A DNA stretch of 64,000 nucleotides from Gemmatimonadota bacterium (lineage in GTDB: Bacteria; ARS69), in NCBI GenBank assembly GCA_030747075.1, contig JASLLL010000004.1:79486-143485 (forward strand), written 5' to 3'. Below the pieces are notes generated by a model, which saw nothing but the letters and a program-made list of their open reading frames with translations, did no database searches and had not been told where the DNA came from. Numbering within the stretch: the stretch's first letter is position 1; every line of letters begins with the position of its first letter. Made by a program: the position numbers and the translations under genes. Positions 1 through 8,246 of the stretch are shown here, piece by piece.

Positions 1-477
1 GCCAACCCGTCGTGGGAAGTGGTGGACTTCGCGTTGGAGGACTTTGTGGCTCCGTCCGACCTGACGCGATTCCGCTTCACTGCGCGGGACACCGGGGACG
101 GGTCCATTACGGAGGCGGGGATTGACGACTTTACGATCTATCAGGTGACGGCGGCGCCTGCTACAGGAGTGGCGGTGCTTCCCGGTGAGGCGGTAGATCC
201 CGATCTGGAGCCCGCATTTCCGAACCCGTTCCGGGCCGGGCAGAACACGACGCTCCGGTTCACCATGCCAGCGGACGGGCACCTGTCCGCAGGGGTCTAC
301 GATGTGGCAGGGCGTCGGGTTCGCCTCCTTCGGAACGGGGCCTCGGACGCGGGAGTGCACGCGCTTCGCTGGGATGGACGAACCGACGGCGGAGTTCCGG
401 CACCGGCCGGGGTGTACTTCGTGCGAACGAAGACCGAATCGACGGAACGATCCCGAAAAGTACTCCTCTTGAGGTAG
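1..477 (+). CDS. C-terminal end of a secreted protein with FlgD-like sorting tail (5' partial)
   Basis: The reading frame is open to the left edge of the window, so only the last 158 residues are visible. The first ~55 residues look like the end of a beta-sandwich module (FRFTARDTGDGSITEAGIDD resembles the metal-binding edge of carbohydrate- or jelly-roll-type domains). The rest is a FlgD-like/type A sorting tail: PAFPNPFRAG, then YDVAGRRV, then DGGVPAPAGVYFVR, ending in a basic KVLLLR. In the FCB group such tails direct outer-membrane secretion or surface anchoring; that role is inferred from family knowledge. The same architecture recurs at the ends of the proteins at 2297-3904 and 59848-61494. 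The catalytic or binding part lies outside the window, so the function is unknown. Confidence 0.75.
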   Translation, partial: ANPSWEVVDFALEDFVAPSDLTRFRFTARDTGDGSITEAGIDDFTIYQVTAAPATGVAVLPGEAVDPDLEPAFPNPFRAGQNTTLRFTMPADGHLSAGVYDVAGRRVRLLRNGASDAGVHALRWDGRTDGGVPAPAGVYFVRTKTESTERSRKVLLLR

Positions 478-546
478 ACTCTCCCGACGAGTCAACGGGT
501 GGGGACGGTCTCGTGCCGTTTTCACCCGGCCTTCCGGAGGACAGCC

Positions 547-1374
547 ATGACCATCACGCTGGCGGCGGTTGCCGCATTGCTGCTTGCGGTCTCCCCCGCC
601 CTTTGCGCTCCCCGCGCACCCACGATCTTCCCGGAGGCGGCCCAGCCGGGAGAGTGGCTGCGCTTCGTCGTGTCCGGAACCGTCTACTCGGCGCCCTCGT
701 TTCGGAGCACCGTGCGCGAAAGCCGGGAGGCCGGCACGCGCATGGTGGCGCTCGCGGAGGTTGAGGGCGACGGCGTCCTGTGGGTCCAACTCTCCAGGGT
801 AGCCTTTGTCCCGGCGGCGTTTCTCGACCGGATGCCGACCGATACCGGGGGCGATCTTCCAGTCGGGAAGGAAGGCATGATCGCCGGGCGCGTGCTGCCG
901 CCCACTTATGAACCGACGGATCTTGTTCCTCTCGCGGATTCGCTCAAGGTCGCGGGAACCGAGAAGCGGAAGCTCCATCTCCGGCGCGGCGCGGCAGAGG
1001 CGTTTACTCGAATGATCGCGGCGGCGGACAAGGACGGGATTGTGATCCGGATCTTCTCCGCGTGGAGAGGCGCCCGCCATCAGGCGTCGCTTTACGCGGC
1101 GGGCCTCCGGCGGGATCCCGCGCAGCGATCGGTCGCTGCGCCCGGGCGAAGCGAACACCACCTGGGGACGACGGTGGATGTGGCTACCCCGGGAATCCCG
1201 GTCCTGACGGACACACTCGCGGATGCTCCGGCCGGGCGCTGGATCGAGGCCCATGCGGCCGAATACGGGATCGTCGTGAGCTTCTCGCGGGAGCGTTCGG
1301 CGCAAAGAGGCATGGCTTTCGAGCCGTGGCATCTGCGCTGGATCGGCAATGAGACGGTCGAGGATCTCTGGTAA
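547..1374 (+). CDS. Secreted D-alanyl-D-alanine carboxypeptidase, VanY/M15B family
   Basis: 275 residues. The start at 547 is preferred over the upstream GTG at 499 because it follows CCGGAGG with normal spacing and begins directly with a signal peptide (about residues 1-20, cleavage near ALC-AP). Residues ~35-95 form an SH3-like segment. The C-terminal half carries the M15B zinc-site motifs: SEHHLGTTVD (residues 202-211, ligands H204 and D211) and EPWHLRW (259-265, catalytic E259 and ligand H262). The expected role is trimming peptidoglycan stem peptides in the periplasm by removing terminal D-alanine. Length fits VanY-type enzymes with an extra N-terminal module. A Rho-independent terminator follows 30 bp after the stop, so the transcript probably ends here. 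Confidence 0.85.
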   Translation: MTITLAAVAALLLAVSPALCAPRAPTIFPEAAQPGEWLRFVVSGTVYSAPSFRSTVRESREAGTRMVALAEVEGDGVLWVQLSRVAFVPAAFLDRMPTDTGGDLPVGKEGMIAGRVLPPTYEPTDLVPLADSLKVAGTEKRKLHLRRGAAEAFTRMIAAADKDGIVIRIFSAWRGARHQASLYAAGLRRDPAQRSVAAPGRSEHHLGTTVDVATPGIPVLTDTLADAPAGRWIEAHAAEYGIVVSFSRERSAQRGMAFEPWHLRWIGNETVEDLW

Positions 1375-1403
1375 GTCCCAGCTACGCAGGCAGAGAGACC
1401 CGT

Positions 1404-1435
1404 GGCGGCGACCCTGATTGGGCCGCCGTTTTTTT
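1404..1435 (+). terminator. Rho-independent terminator after the VanY-like gene
   Basis: Perfect stem GGCGGC (1404-1409) with GCCGCC (1422-1427), 12-nt loop, followed by G and seven T. It separates the peptidase transcript from the marR-type gene downstream. Confidence 0.85.
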
Positions 1436-1448
1436 GTGAAACAAGGGG

Positions 1449-1477
1449 TTGACGACCCTATGGGAACGGCATAAGAT
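1449..1477 (+). promoter_or_regulatory. Sigma-70-type promoter of the marR-like gene
   Basis: TTGACG (1449-1454), 17-nt spacer, TAAGAT (1472-1477). The predicted transcription start falls at about 1484-1486, on or next to the ATG at 1486, so the message would be leaderless. No Shine-Dalgarno is present upstream of that ATG. Confidence 0.65.
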
Positions 1478-1483
1478 CATACC

Positions 1484-1508
1484 ATATGAAAACAGACCTC
1501 TTTCATAT
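1484..1508. promoter_or_regulatory. Candidate MarR operator over the start codon
   Basis: Perfect inverted repeat ATATGAAA (1484-1491), 9-nt spacer, TTTCATAT (1501-1508). It overlaps the predicted transcription start and the first eight codons of the regulator. MarR proteins bind palindromes of this size, so it is a good candidate for autorepression; no binding data exist here. Confidence 0.55.
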
Positions 1509-1968
1509 CGTGTCCCGCGTGGACCGTCTTGGCGAGCGCCGAGACGCATACCGCAGGGACCTGGTGCGGCAGCATCAGGTGACGCCCCCGCTCGTGGTGA
1601 TCCTGCGGCTTCTGGAGAGCGTTCCGGGAATGACCATGGTGGACATGGCGCGTCGGCTGGGATCGTCCGTACCCACGGTTCAGAGCCGCTTTGCCCGCCT
1701 GGAGGATTTGGGCCTGATCCGGAGAACCCGGAGCCGGGACGACCGGCGGAAGGTCGGGACCCGCCTCACGAGGAAGGGGAAGTCGCTCCTGGCGCGGGTC
1801 CCCATGGCGGGGGCCGGACGAATCCTGGACGCGCTGGAAAGCGGGTCGGTGACTCCGCGTTCGCTGAGGCGAATGGTCGCAAACCTCGAACAGGTGGAAC
1901 GACTTCTCTTTCCTGACGCGAGCGGGAAGCAGAACGGACGCAAGAAGACGGGAGTCTGGATGAGATAG
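1486..1968 (+). CDS. MarR-family transcriptional regulator
   Basis: 160 residues, the normal size for a MarR dimeric winged-helix repressor. The helix-turn-helix covers about residues 45-75 (MTMVDMARRLGSSVPTVQSR) and the wing is LIRRTRSRDDRRKVGTRLT, with the characteristic D-x-R at the wing tip. The C-terminal helices would form the dimer interface; the final residues are basic. The ATG at 1486 lacks a Shine-Dalgarno but sits just downstream of a good promoter, and an 8-bp inverted repeat covers it, so leaderless, autoregulated expression is likely. The ligand and target genes are unknown. The next gene (2297) has its own promoter, so regulation of a neighbour is not established. Confidence 0.85.
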   Translation: MKTDLFHIVSRVDRLGERRDAYRRDLVRQHQVTPPLVVILRLLESVPGMTMVDMARRLGSSVPTVQSRFARLEDLGLIRRTRSRDDRRKVGTRLTRKGKSLLARVPMAGAGRILDALESGSVTPRSLRRMVANLEQVERLLFPDASGKQNGRKKTGVWMR

Positions 1969-2296
1969 CCGAACGAAACGACGCTGTGACCCGGGGCCGC
2001 TCGTGGTGATGTGCTGGTGTGTGGATGTCCTGGTTGGGAGGACCCCGAAGGCCCTCCTCTTTCTGGGAGAGTTGGTTCCGGGTCCGTTTCGTTCAGTTCC
2101 TGCCAGAATGAGGGAGAGGGGGCCAGCGTTCCCTGATTTCCGTCTGATTTCCCGGAGACTCCCGTGTATTGACAAAGCCGCACCCGCGGATCCGGTCACC
2201 CCCCCCGGGAGGCGCTTGCACATTCCCAGGGTGTTTCGGTAAAATGGAAAACTGAACTGTCAGTCAGACCTCTCCTCGCGTCCCCGAGGTGTATCT
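1969..2296. other. Intergenic region with weak terminator and downstream promoter
   Basis: 328 bp without a credible gene. A small hairpin GGAGG/CCTCC (2037-2041 and 2053-2057) followed by TCTTTCT is a weak candidate terminator for the marR-like gene. The promoter of the next gene lies at 2216-2245. Nothing else recognisable is present. Confidence 0.5.
2216..2245 (+). promoter_or_regulatory. Sigma-70-type promoter of the secreted glycosidase-like gene
   Basis: TTGCAC (2216-2221), 18-nt spacer, TAAAAT (2240-2245), giving a transcription start near 2252 and a ~45-nt leader that ends with GAGGT six bases before the ATG at 2297. Confidence 0.6.
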
Positions 2297-3904
2297 ATGA
2301 TGCGGCTTCCCCCCGTGTTCGCATCGGCCCGGTCCTTTTCGACCTTGGCGCCGTGGCTGCTGGCCCTTTTGTTCGTAACCTGCGCCCTCCTTCCCGTGTC
2401 GGCTTCGGCGGTCTCCATTCGCACGGACGGGCTTCTGGAGGTGGACGGCGAGCCGTTCTACCCGCTGGGTCTTGTGGAGCTGGCGACCTATCGCTACGAA
2501 GACTGGAACGATCGCATTCGCCGGTCCCGGGCAAACATCGTCTGGGACATTGAGATTGCGTATGCGGACACCACTCCATCGTGTGCGGACATCGCGGACT
2601 CGGCTGCGGCGACGGGGTACTACATCATGCTGGGGTCGGGAGATACCTGGAACTGGGACGATCTCTCCACGCCCGAGCTTGAGGTCGATCAGAATATGTA
2701 CGAACCCGCACTTCTGGACGCGGCTGTGCAGTGTCTGGATTCGCGTGGCGTGGGACCGCTTGTGGTGGCAAACCGGGACGAGCCCGTCTGGACGCTTTCA
2801 CGGAACAAGCTCGGCGACATCGACCGCGCGCACATTTACGACACCTACGACCAGCTGAAGAGCGTTCTGCCGGATCGACCCGTGGCAATGAACTTCGCCC
2901 CGGTTCACCTCTCCGGAGACCGGGATTTGTGGAAGGCCGATGTGAGTACGTACATGGATGCGACCGACATTGTGATGTATGCCGCGTACCCGTTCCCGGG
3001 AGGGGAGGGGACATGCAGTTCGTACAATGTCATTGATTTTCCCGCGTGCAGACTCGACCGGCTGCCGGTGACGGCGGACATCTTCCTCGGCGAACTCAAT
3101 CAGGCGGGTCAGCCGCTCTGGGTGATCGTGCAGGCGTTCAAGAATATCCCGCTGAAGGAGGCCCGGTGGCAGGCGTACACCTCGGTTGTTCACGGGGCGA
3201 CGGGGATTTTCTGGGCGGGCTGGTCCTGGACTCACTTCCTGGGTGGGGGGCCGCCCACATGGCCGGTGGTGGAGCAGGTGATGGGTGAGGTCAGCGACCT
3301 GTACGATGTGCTCCTCTCCGAAGATGAAGCCGGAGCGTGGAGTGAGGAACCGGCGGTGGAAGTGCGAGCCAAGCGCGGTCCCGACGGAATGGTCACGCTC
3401 TTTGCGGTGGCCCGGAACGGTTTTGTGGGGTCGGCGCGGATCCACCTTCCGAATGCGGGGGTCGGTGGGGTGACGGTCCTGAATGAAGACCGGACGCTCC
3501 CCATGTCCAATCGCACGCTGGTCGATGATTTCGACGGCTACGAGGCGCATGTCTACAGGTACCGGGCGCGGATGTCCAGCCAGGGCGGATCGACTTCTGT
3601 CCCGGATGGTGTTCTCTTTCCGGCGGATCGATTCCGAATGGTGGTTGCGCCCAACCCCGCGACGGGGCCGGCTCGAGCACGGTTTCACCTTCCGCGAGCG
3701 GGGACGGTTCTCTTCACGGTGTACGATGCCTCCGGTCGTCGGGTTGCGGTCCCGGGCCGCGGGTCGTTTGCCGCAGGCGAGGGGGAGTTCTACTGGAACG
3801 GCCGGGATTTCTCCGGCCAGCCCGTCTCACCCGGCGTGTACTTCCTCAGCGGTCGGACTTCGGCCGGGGAAGAGGCCACGGCCAGGATCGTTCTGCGGCG
3901 CTAG
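2297..3904 (+). CDS. Secreted glycosidase-like protein with C-terminal sorting tail
   Basis: 535 residues. A signal peptide covers about 1-38 (hydrophobic LLALLFVTCALLPVSASA). Residues ~40-340 resemble a TIM-barrel glycoside-hydrolase fold: the opening LEVDGEPFYPLGL is typical of beta-galactosidase/endoglucanase-like proteins, and aromatic-rich stretches and acidic residues on strand ends follow (for example NRDEPVW and MYAAYPFPGG). A beta-rich module covers ~350-420. The last 95 residues (from 441) are a FlgD-like sorting tail with APNPATG, YDASGRRV and SPGVYFLSGR. I cannot assign catalytic residues or a substrate with certainty. Start chosen at the first of two adjacent ATGs, six bases after GAGGT. 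Likely exported and surface-attached, monocistronic. Confidence 0.7.
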   Translation: MMRLPPVFASARSFSTLAPWLLALLFVTCALLPVSASAVSIRTDGLLEVDGEPFYPLGLVELATYRYEDWNDRIRRSRANIVWDIEIAYADTTPSCADIADSAAATGYYIMLGSGDTWNWDDLSTPELEVDQNMYEPALLDAAVQCLDSRGVGPLVVANRDEPVWTLSRNKLGDIDRAHIYDTYDQLKSVLPDRPVAMNFAPVHLSGDRDLWKADVSTYMDATDIVMYAAYPFPGGEGTCSSYNVIDFPACRLDRLPVTADIFLGELNQAGQPLWVIVQAFKNIPLKEARWQAYTSVVHGATGIFWAGWSWTHFLGGGPPTWPVVEQVMGEVSDLYDVLLSEDEAGAWSEEPAVEVRAKRGPDGMVTLFAVARNGFVGSARIHLPNAGVGGVTVLNEDRTLPMSNRTLVDDFDGYEAHVYRYRARMSSQGGSTSVPDGVLFPADRFRMVVAPNPATGPARARFHLPRAGTVLFTVYDASGRRVAVPGRGSFAAGEGEFYWNGRDFSGQPVSPGVYFLSGRTSAGEEATARIVLRR

Positions 3905-4655
3905 TGGACCAGGCGGTCCAGAGCCGGATTAAGAGCCACTTTGGAGTTTTTTCCAGGGCGCTGTTTTTCCGGGGAACCTCCCGGGCTGACCGGGGTATTT
4001 CCTCCGACGCCGCCTGAGTTGAGGCTCTCGGGCGGTGCCGAAGGGGAAGTGCCAGGCTCGAATTGGGACATGGGACAAGGTCAGGGACCGGAACCCGGGG
4101 AGGACCCCCCCGGAACCTCCGGTCCCTTTCTCTTGGGTGGTGTTGCGGTGATTGTTGTTGGGGTTCACGCGCTGGCTCGCACGCCCGACATCGAGCGTGC
4201 GCCTTGCCCTTCCCTCATTCAGCTGCGGATCCTGGCATGGCTCAACAGCTTGCCCCTCCGGGAGGCGGGCGTCCGGGCGGGATGGCTGCAGAAAGGCCGC
4301 CGGTGCCGGGCGCTGAAAGGAGCCCGGTCTTCTGGGAAACAGCGCTCCGTAGGCCGAAGATGCGCAAATCGCCTCCTGGCAGCGTCCCTCCAGGGCGAAG
4401 ATCAGGCGGGCCCGTCGTCTGCCCCGGGGGCGTAACTACCACTGCAGCCACCAGTTACCCAGTGTTGAGAGGTGACCGGTGCCTGCGAGGGAAAAACAAC
4501 AATCTTCGGAACACAACCAACCGGAAGTGAGCGGGAAGGAGAGCTCCGGAGGGATCGCAAGGAAGACACCACCTCCTCGCAACACCACCTTTCTGTTGGC
4601 CCTGCGATCGGCCGCCGGGCTACCCTTCGCCGTTTCCAGGGGAGGTTGGAGAAGA
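3905..4655. other. Long non-coding region upstream of the methionine-synthesis gene
   Basis: 751 bp with no ORF that looks like protein: the reading frames through it are low-complexity, Pro/Gly/Arg-rich and overlap each other. It holds a strong hairpin with a T-rich tail (4084-4134) and a GTAACT/AGTTAC inverted repeat (4432-4437 with 4453-4458). I looked for SAM, SAH, THF and cobalamin riboswitch signatures and found no convincing match. A structured regulatory leader for the downstream gene is possible but unproven. Confidence 0.45.
4084..4134 (+). terminator. Hairpin with T-rich tail, probable terminator or attenuator
   Basis: Perfect 9-bp stem GGGACCGGA (4084-4092) with TCCGGTCCC (4118-4126), plus an inner stem CGGGG/CCCCG inside the loop, then TTTCTCTT. 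It lies 180 bp after the secreted glycosidase-like gene and 520 bp before the methyltransferase gene, so it could terminate the former or attenuate the latter. Confidence 0.55.
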
Positions 4656-6536
4656 ATGGCCGGTCGTCACTTGCTGGAACGGCTCTCCCGGGGCGTCCTT
4701 GTTGGAGACGGGGCGATGGGCACCATGCTCTACGCCAAGGGTGTCTACATCAACCGCTGCTTCGACGAGCTCAACCTGACGGAACCGGATCTCGTGCGCG
4801 GCGTTCACTCCGGCTATGTCGAGGCCGGGGCGGACTTTCTGGAGACCAACACCTTCGGCGCAAACACCTTCAAGCTGGAACCCCACGGATTGGGCGATCG
4901 CGTCCCCGAGATCAACCGGCAGGGAGCGGAGATTGCGAGAGAGGCGGCGGGCGAGGAAGTCCTGGTCGCTGGTGCGATCGGGCCTTTGGGTGTTCCCATT
5001 GAACCGATCGGGCGCATCGCCTTTGAAGAGGCGCGCGCTGGTTTCCGGGACCAGGCGGAGGCGCTCGCGGAAGGGGGTGCCGATTTTCTCATCATGGAGA
5101 CATTCCATCGGCTGGAGGAGATGCGCGAAGCCATCCGGGGAGCGCGGGAGGCGACCGATCTCCCCCTGGTCGCGCAGATGACCCTCACCGAGGAGAACGC
5201 GACCGCGCTGGGGGATCCCGCGGCGCAGGTTGCCGCCAGGCTCGAGGAGTGGGGCGCCGATGTGGTGGGGCTCAACTGCTCGGTCGGCCCTCGTCCGATG
5301 CTGAAGGCGCTGGAGGTCGTTCGGGAGTACACCGCACGGCCGCTGTCCGTCATGCCGAATGCGGGGATGCCGCGCCTTGTGGAAGGGCGGTACCTGTACC
5401 TGTCCTCTCCGGATTACTTCGCCAAGTATGCGCGCCGGTTCTTCCAGGCGGGCGCGAAGATCGTGGGCGGGTGCTGTGGTACCACCCCGGACCACATTCG
5501 TGCGGTGGCCGCGGCTGCCCGGGCGATTCCGCGCAAGACGGCTGCGCTTGAGCCCGCGCGAACGCCGGTGCGTCTTTCGCCCAAGGTGCTCCCGGAGGCG
5601 AAGGCGGTACCGAGTCGTGCGAAGTCGGCCTTTGCGGAGGCTCTTGCGAGTGGCCGTTTCGCCGTCTCCGTGGAGGTGTCGCCGCCGCGCGGTCCGGATC
5701 CGGCCCGCGTGCTGGAGCGCATCCGCCTTCTGGAAGAGGCGGGCGTGGATGCCGTGAACATCCCGGACGGCCCCCGGGCGAGTGCACGCATGAGTTCTCT
5801 CGCGCTGGCCGTGCTGGCGGGGCAGGAGACCGGCATCGAGGTCATCCTCCACTACTGCTGCCGCGACCGGAACCTGCTGGGGATGCAGTCGGACCTGCTC
5901 GGAGCGGGGCCGCTCGGGATTCGGAATCTCCTCATCGTTACGGGAGACCCCCCGAAGATGGGCGACTACCCGGACGCCACGGCGGTCTTCGATGTGGATT
6001 CCATCGGGCTGCTTCAGATTGCCGGTCGGTTGAACCACGGGCAGGACATTGCGGGGAACCCCATGAGCCAGCCCACCGCGCTGCATCTGGGTGTGGGTGT
6101 GAATCCCGCGGCCGTGAATCTCGACGAGGAGGTCCGGCGGTTTGAGTACAAAGTGGAAGCTGGAGCCGAGTACGCGCTGACCCAACCGGTCTACGATGTG
6201 TCGGTGCTGGAGCGGTTCATCCGCCGAACGGAGCACTGCCGGATTCCGACGCTGGCGGGCATTCTCCCGCTCAGAAGCCACCGGAATGCCGAGTTCCTGT
6301 CGAACGAGGTTCCCGGGATGGAAGTGCCGCGGTCGATCCTCGATCGAATGAAGGCAGCGCCGACGGGAGCGGAGGGCCGGGAGGAGGGCATCGCGATCGC
6401 GAAGGAAGCGCTTCGGGAATGCGCGCCGATGGTGCAGGGGGTCTATGTCATGCCGCCCTTCGGGAAGATCGACGTGGCGCTGGAAGTGGTGGCGGCCGTC
6501 CCCCCGGAGCTTCGCGCACCGAAGCAGGGGATGTAG
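4656..6536 (+). CDS. Bifunctional homocysteine S-methyltransferase / methylenetetrahydrofolate reductase
   Basis: 626 residues from the ATG at 4656, chosen because homology starts there and GGAGG/GGAGA lie just upstream; the longer upstream frame is low-complexity. Residues 1-300 are a Pfam-type S-methyl-transferase barrel: GDGAMGTML (18-26), ETNTFGANT, and zinc cysteines in LNCS (C208) and GGCCGTT (C273, C274). Residues ~325-626 are a MetF-like barrel (SVEVSPPRG, HYCCRDRN, TGDPPKMGDYP). This is the architecture of Bacillus YitJ: it reduces methylene-THF and transfers a methyl group to homocysteine, supplying methionine. There is no cobalamin domain. The next gene begins at the base after the stop, so the two are probably cotranscribed. 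Confidence 0.9.
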   Translation: MAGRHLLERLSRGVLVGDGAMGTMLYAKGVYINRCFDELNLTEPDLVRGVHSGYVEAGADFLETNTFGANTFKLEPHGLGDRVPEINRQGAEIAREAAGEEVLVAGAIGPLGVPIEPIGRIAFEEARAGFRDQAEALAEGGADFLIMETFHRLEEMREAIRGAREATDLPLVAQMTLTEENATALGDPAAQVAARLEEWGADVVGLNCSVGPRPMLKALEVVREYTARPLSVMPNAGMPRLVEGRYLYLSSPDYFAKYARRFFQAGAKIVGGCCGTTPDHIRAVAAAARAIPRKTAALEPARTPVRLSPKVLPEAKAVPSRAKSAFAEALASGRFAVSVEVSPPRGPDPARVLERIRLLEEAGVDAVNIPDGPRASARMSSLALAVLAGQETGIEVILHYCCRDRNLLGMQSDLLGAGPLGIRNLLIVTGDPPKMGDYPDATAVFDVDSIGLLQIAGRLNHGQDIAGNPMSQPTALHLGVGVNPAAVNLDEEVRRFEYKVEAGAEYALTQPVYDVSVLERFIRRTEHCRIPTLAGILPLRSHRNAEFLSNEVPGMEVPRSILDRMKAAPTGAEGREEGIAIAKEALRECAPMVQGVYVMPPFGKIDVALEVVAAVPPELRAPKQGM

Positions 6537-8246
6537 GTGCTCCGCCGCCCATCGTCCGAGCGGCTTCTTCGCGCTCTTCTGCTGGGCGTGGTGGCGTGCC
6601 TGGCGGTACGCGGCCTGTTTGCGGCCAGCTGGTTTGAGTCCCATGAAGCCGCGTCATACCCGGCGCGAGTCGTGGAAGTTCTTCAGTGCTGGGAGGACGG
6701 AATGCCCTCCGCGCGCTGGTTCCCGGATCTCGCGGGGGGGCGCGGGTACCCGTTTCTTTCCTTCTACGCGCCCGGGCTCTTTTTCGCGGCGGCCGCGCTG
6801 GCGAAAGCGGGGCTGGGTGTGGCGGGCGGGCTGAAGGCCGTCACGATTCTGGCCGCACTTCTCGGCACGGTGGGTGCGTACCGTCTTGCGCGCATGGGGT
6901 GTGGATCGCCGTGCGCGCTGGTCGCGGCATCGCTCTACACGCACGCGCCGTATCTTCTGCGCGACCTCTGGGTTCGCGGTGACCTTGCCGAGTACCTGGC
7001 GCTGGGGATCCTGCCGTGGGCGATTCGCGCCGTGATTCGCCTGGCTCTGGGCGAAGCCTCCGGGACTCGGGCGATTCTCTCCGCGGCGGGATGGGTGGCG
7101 GCGGTTGCGTTGACTCACAATGTGGCCGGGCTTCTTGCGGGGGGGGCACTGGCGATTGCCACAATGGTCGCTCTCGCACCGGCGGGTCCGGAGCGGGGCC
7201 GGCGTTTCGCCGCAACCGTGCTGGCCGGGGTCGTGGCACTTCTTCTGTCCGCGTTCTTCTGGGTTCCCGCGCTTGCCGAGCGAGCGTGGGTGCGCCTGGA
7301 TGCACTTCGCAGCGGGATCTTCGATGTGAATCGGAACTTCGTGGGATTCGCCGACCTCCTGAAGTGGGAGGGGGCGGAGCGGGTTTTTGTCCCCGGGAGC
7401 GCGGAGGAGATGGCCTTTGGGCTGGGCGCTGCGCTGGTGGTGCTTCCGACGGCGCTTCTTGCGCTACGGCAAGCGGACGCGGGGCGGCGTCTGGTGGTCG
7501 CCCTCGGGGCGGCACTTCTGCTGGCGGGAGTTGTGATGGCGACGCCTCTCTCCCGTCCGCTTTACGGAAGTGTTCCGCTGCTGTCGTATGTGGGCTTCCC
7601 GTGGCGGTTTCTTTCGCTGGCGTCTCTGGGTGCGGCACTGCTGGGCGCCGCAGGGCTGGCGGGACTCCTCTCCGGGCGACCGCGCCTGCGCGTGGCGGTG
7701 TGCGGGGTCGTGTGCTGCGGGACGGTAGTGGTGGCGCAGGATCTGTCCCGACCGGTCGCGCCGCTGGATCTCACGCCGCGCCTGCTTGATCCCGTCGCGT
7801 ACCGATCGGGCGATTTTACCGCCACCTCCGCGGACGAGTATCTTCCCGTCTGGGTCACCGCTTCCACCGAGCCTCCCTTTCACGATGGCGTGTGGATTGA
7901 CGGCCGGGCGCGACTCCGCAAAGTGGAGAGACTCGCGGCACGGTGGACAATGGAGATCGAGACGACCGGTCCGGCCACGGTTGTCCTGCGGGAGTACTTC
8001 TACCCCGGGTGGGAGGGGGTCGATCGGGGTCGCGCCGTTCCTGTCCGCCCGGTGCAGGGCTCGGGTTTCGTCGCGTTTGACCTCCCCGCCGGAGAGTGGC
8101 GGGAAGTTTCCGTTCGCCTGCACCCGCGATCCGCGCGCCGAACCGCGCGGTGCATCTCCGCCTTGACGGCGCTCGTCGCGCTGGTGGCGCTCTCGGTCTC
8201 CTTCCGGCGAAGCCTCTGTCGGCGCCCTACTGCTGGACCATCCTGA
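6537..8246 (+). CDS. Polytopic membrane protein of the PTPS-related family
   Basis: 569 residues, GTG start immediately after the stop of the upstream gene. Roughly a dozen hydrophobic segments occupy residues 10-400, followed by a ~130-residue soluble beta-rich domain and a final membrane segment near 540-560. Recognisable blocks are GGRGYPFLSFYAPGLFF and APYLLRDLWVRGDLAEYLAL, which are characteristic of the 6-pyruvoyl-tetrahydropterin synthase-related membrane family; despite the name these resemble GT-C/YfhO-type glycosyltransferase membrane proteins and are not PTPS enzymes. The soluble REYFYPGWEG block is like those in YfhO-like proteins. A role in cell-surface glycan transfer is inferred. 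The 3' end overlaps the opposing M16 gene by 20 bp. Confidence 0.65.
   Translation: MLRRPSSERLLRALLLGVVACLAVRGLFAASWFESHEAASYPARVVEVLQCWEDGMPSARWFPDLAGGRGYPFLSFYAPGLFFAAAALAKAGLGVAGGLKAVTILAALLGTVGAYRLARMGCGSPCALVAASLYTHAPYLLRDLWVRGDLAEYLALGILPWAIRAVIRLALGEASGTRAILSAAGWVAAVALTHNVAGLLAGGALAIATMVALAPAGPERGRRFAATVLAGVVALLLSAFFWVPALAERAWVRLDALRSGIFDVNRNFVGFADLLKWEGAERVFVPGSAEEMAFGLGAALVVLPTALLALRQADAGRRLVVALGAALLLAGVVMATPLSRPLYGSVPLLSYVGFPWRFLSLASLGAALLGAAGLAGLLSGRPRLRVAVCGVVCCGTVVVAQDLSRPVAPLDLTPRLLDPVAYRSGDFTATSADEYLPVWVTASTEPPFHDGVWIDGRARLRKVERLAARWTMEIETTGPATVVLREYFYPGWEGVDRGRAVPVRPVQGSGFVAFDLPAGEWREVSVRLHPRSARRTARCISALTALVALVALSVSFRRSLCRRPTAGPS

Noticed and set aside
3941-4435. 164-codon open frame in the long gap before the methionine-synthesis gene
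   Set aside because: Low-complexity Gly/Pro/Arg composition, overlapped by another long frame, no ribosome site and crossed by a strong hairpin. It is a product of high GC.
4240-4480. Possible cobalamin riboswitch upstream of the methyltransferase (GGTGCC, GGGAA and CCACTG fragments)
   Set aside because: The elements are in the wrong order and spacing, and the conserved AAGCC-GGAGACC-TGCC end is missing.
6537-8246. Pterin synthase function for the PTPS-related membrane protein
   Set aside because: The family name is historical; the protein is polytopic and lacks the zinc-binding histidines of 6-pyruvoyl-tetrahydropterin synthase.
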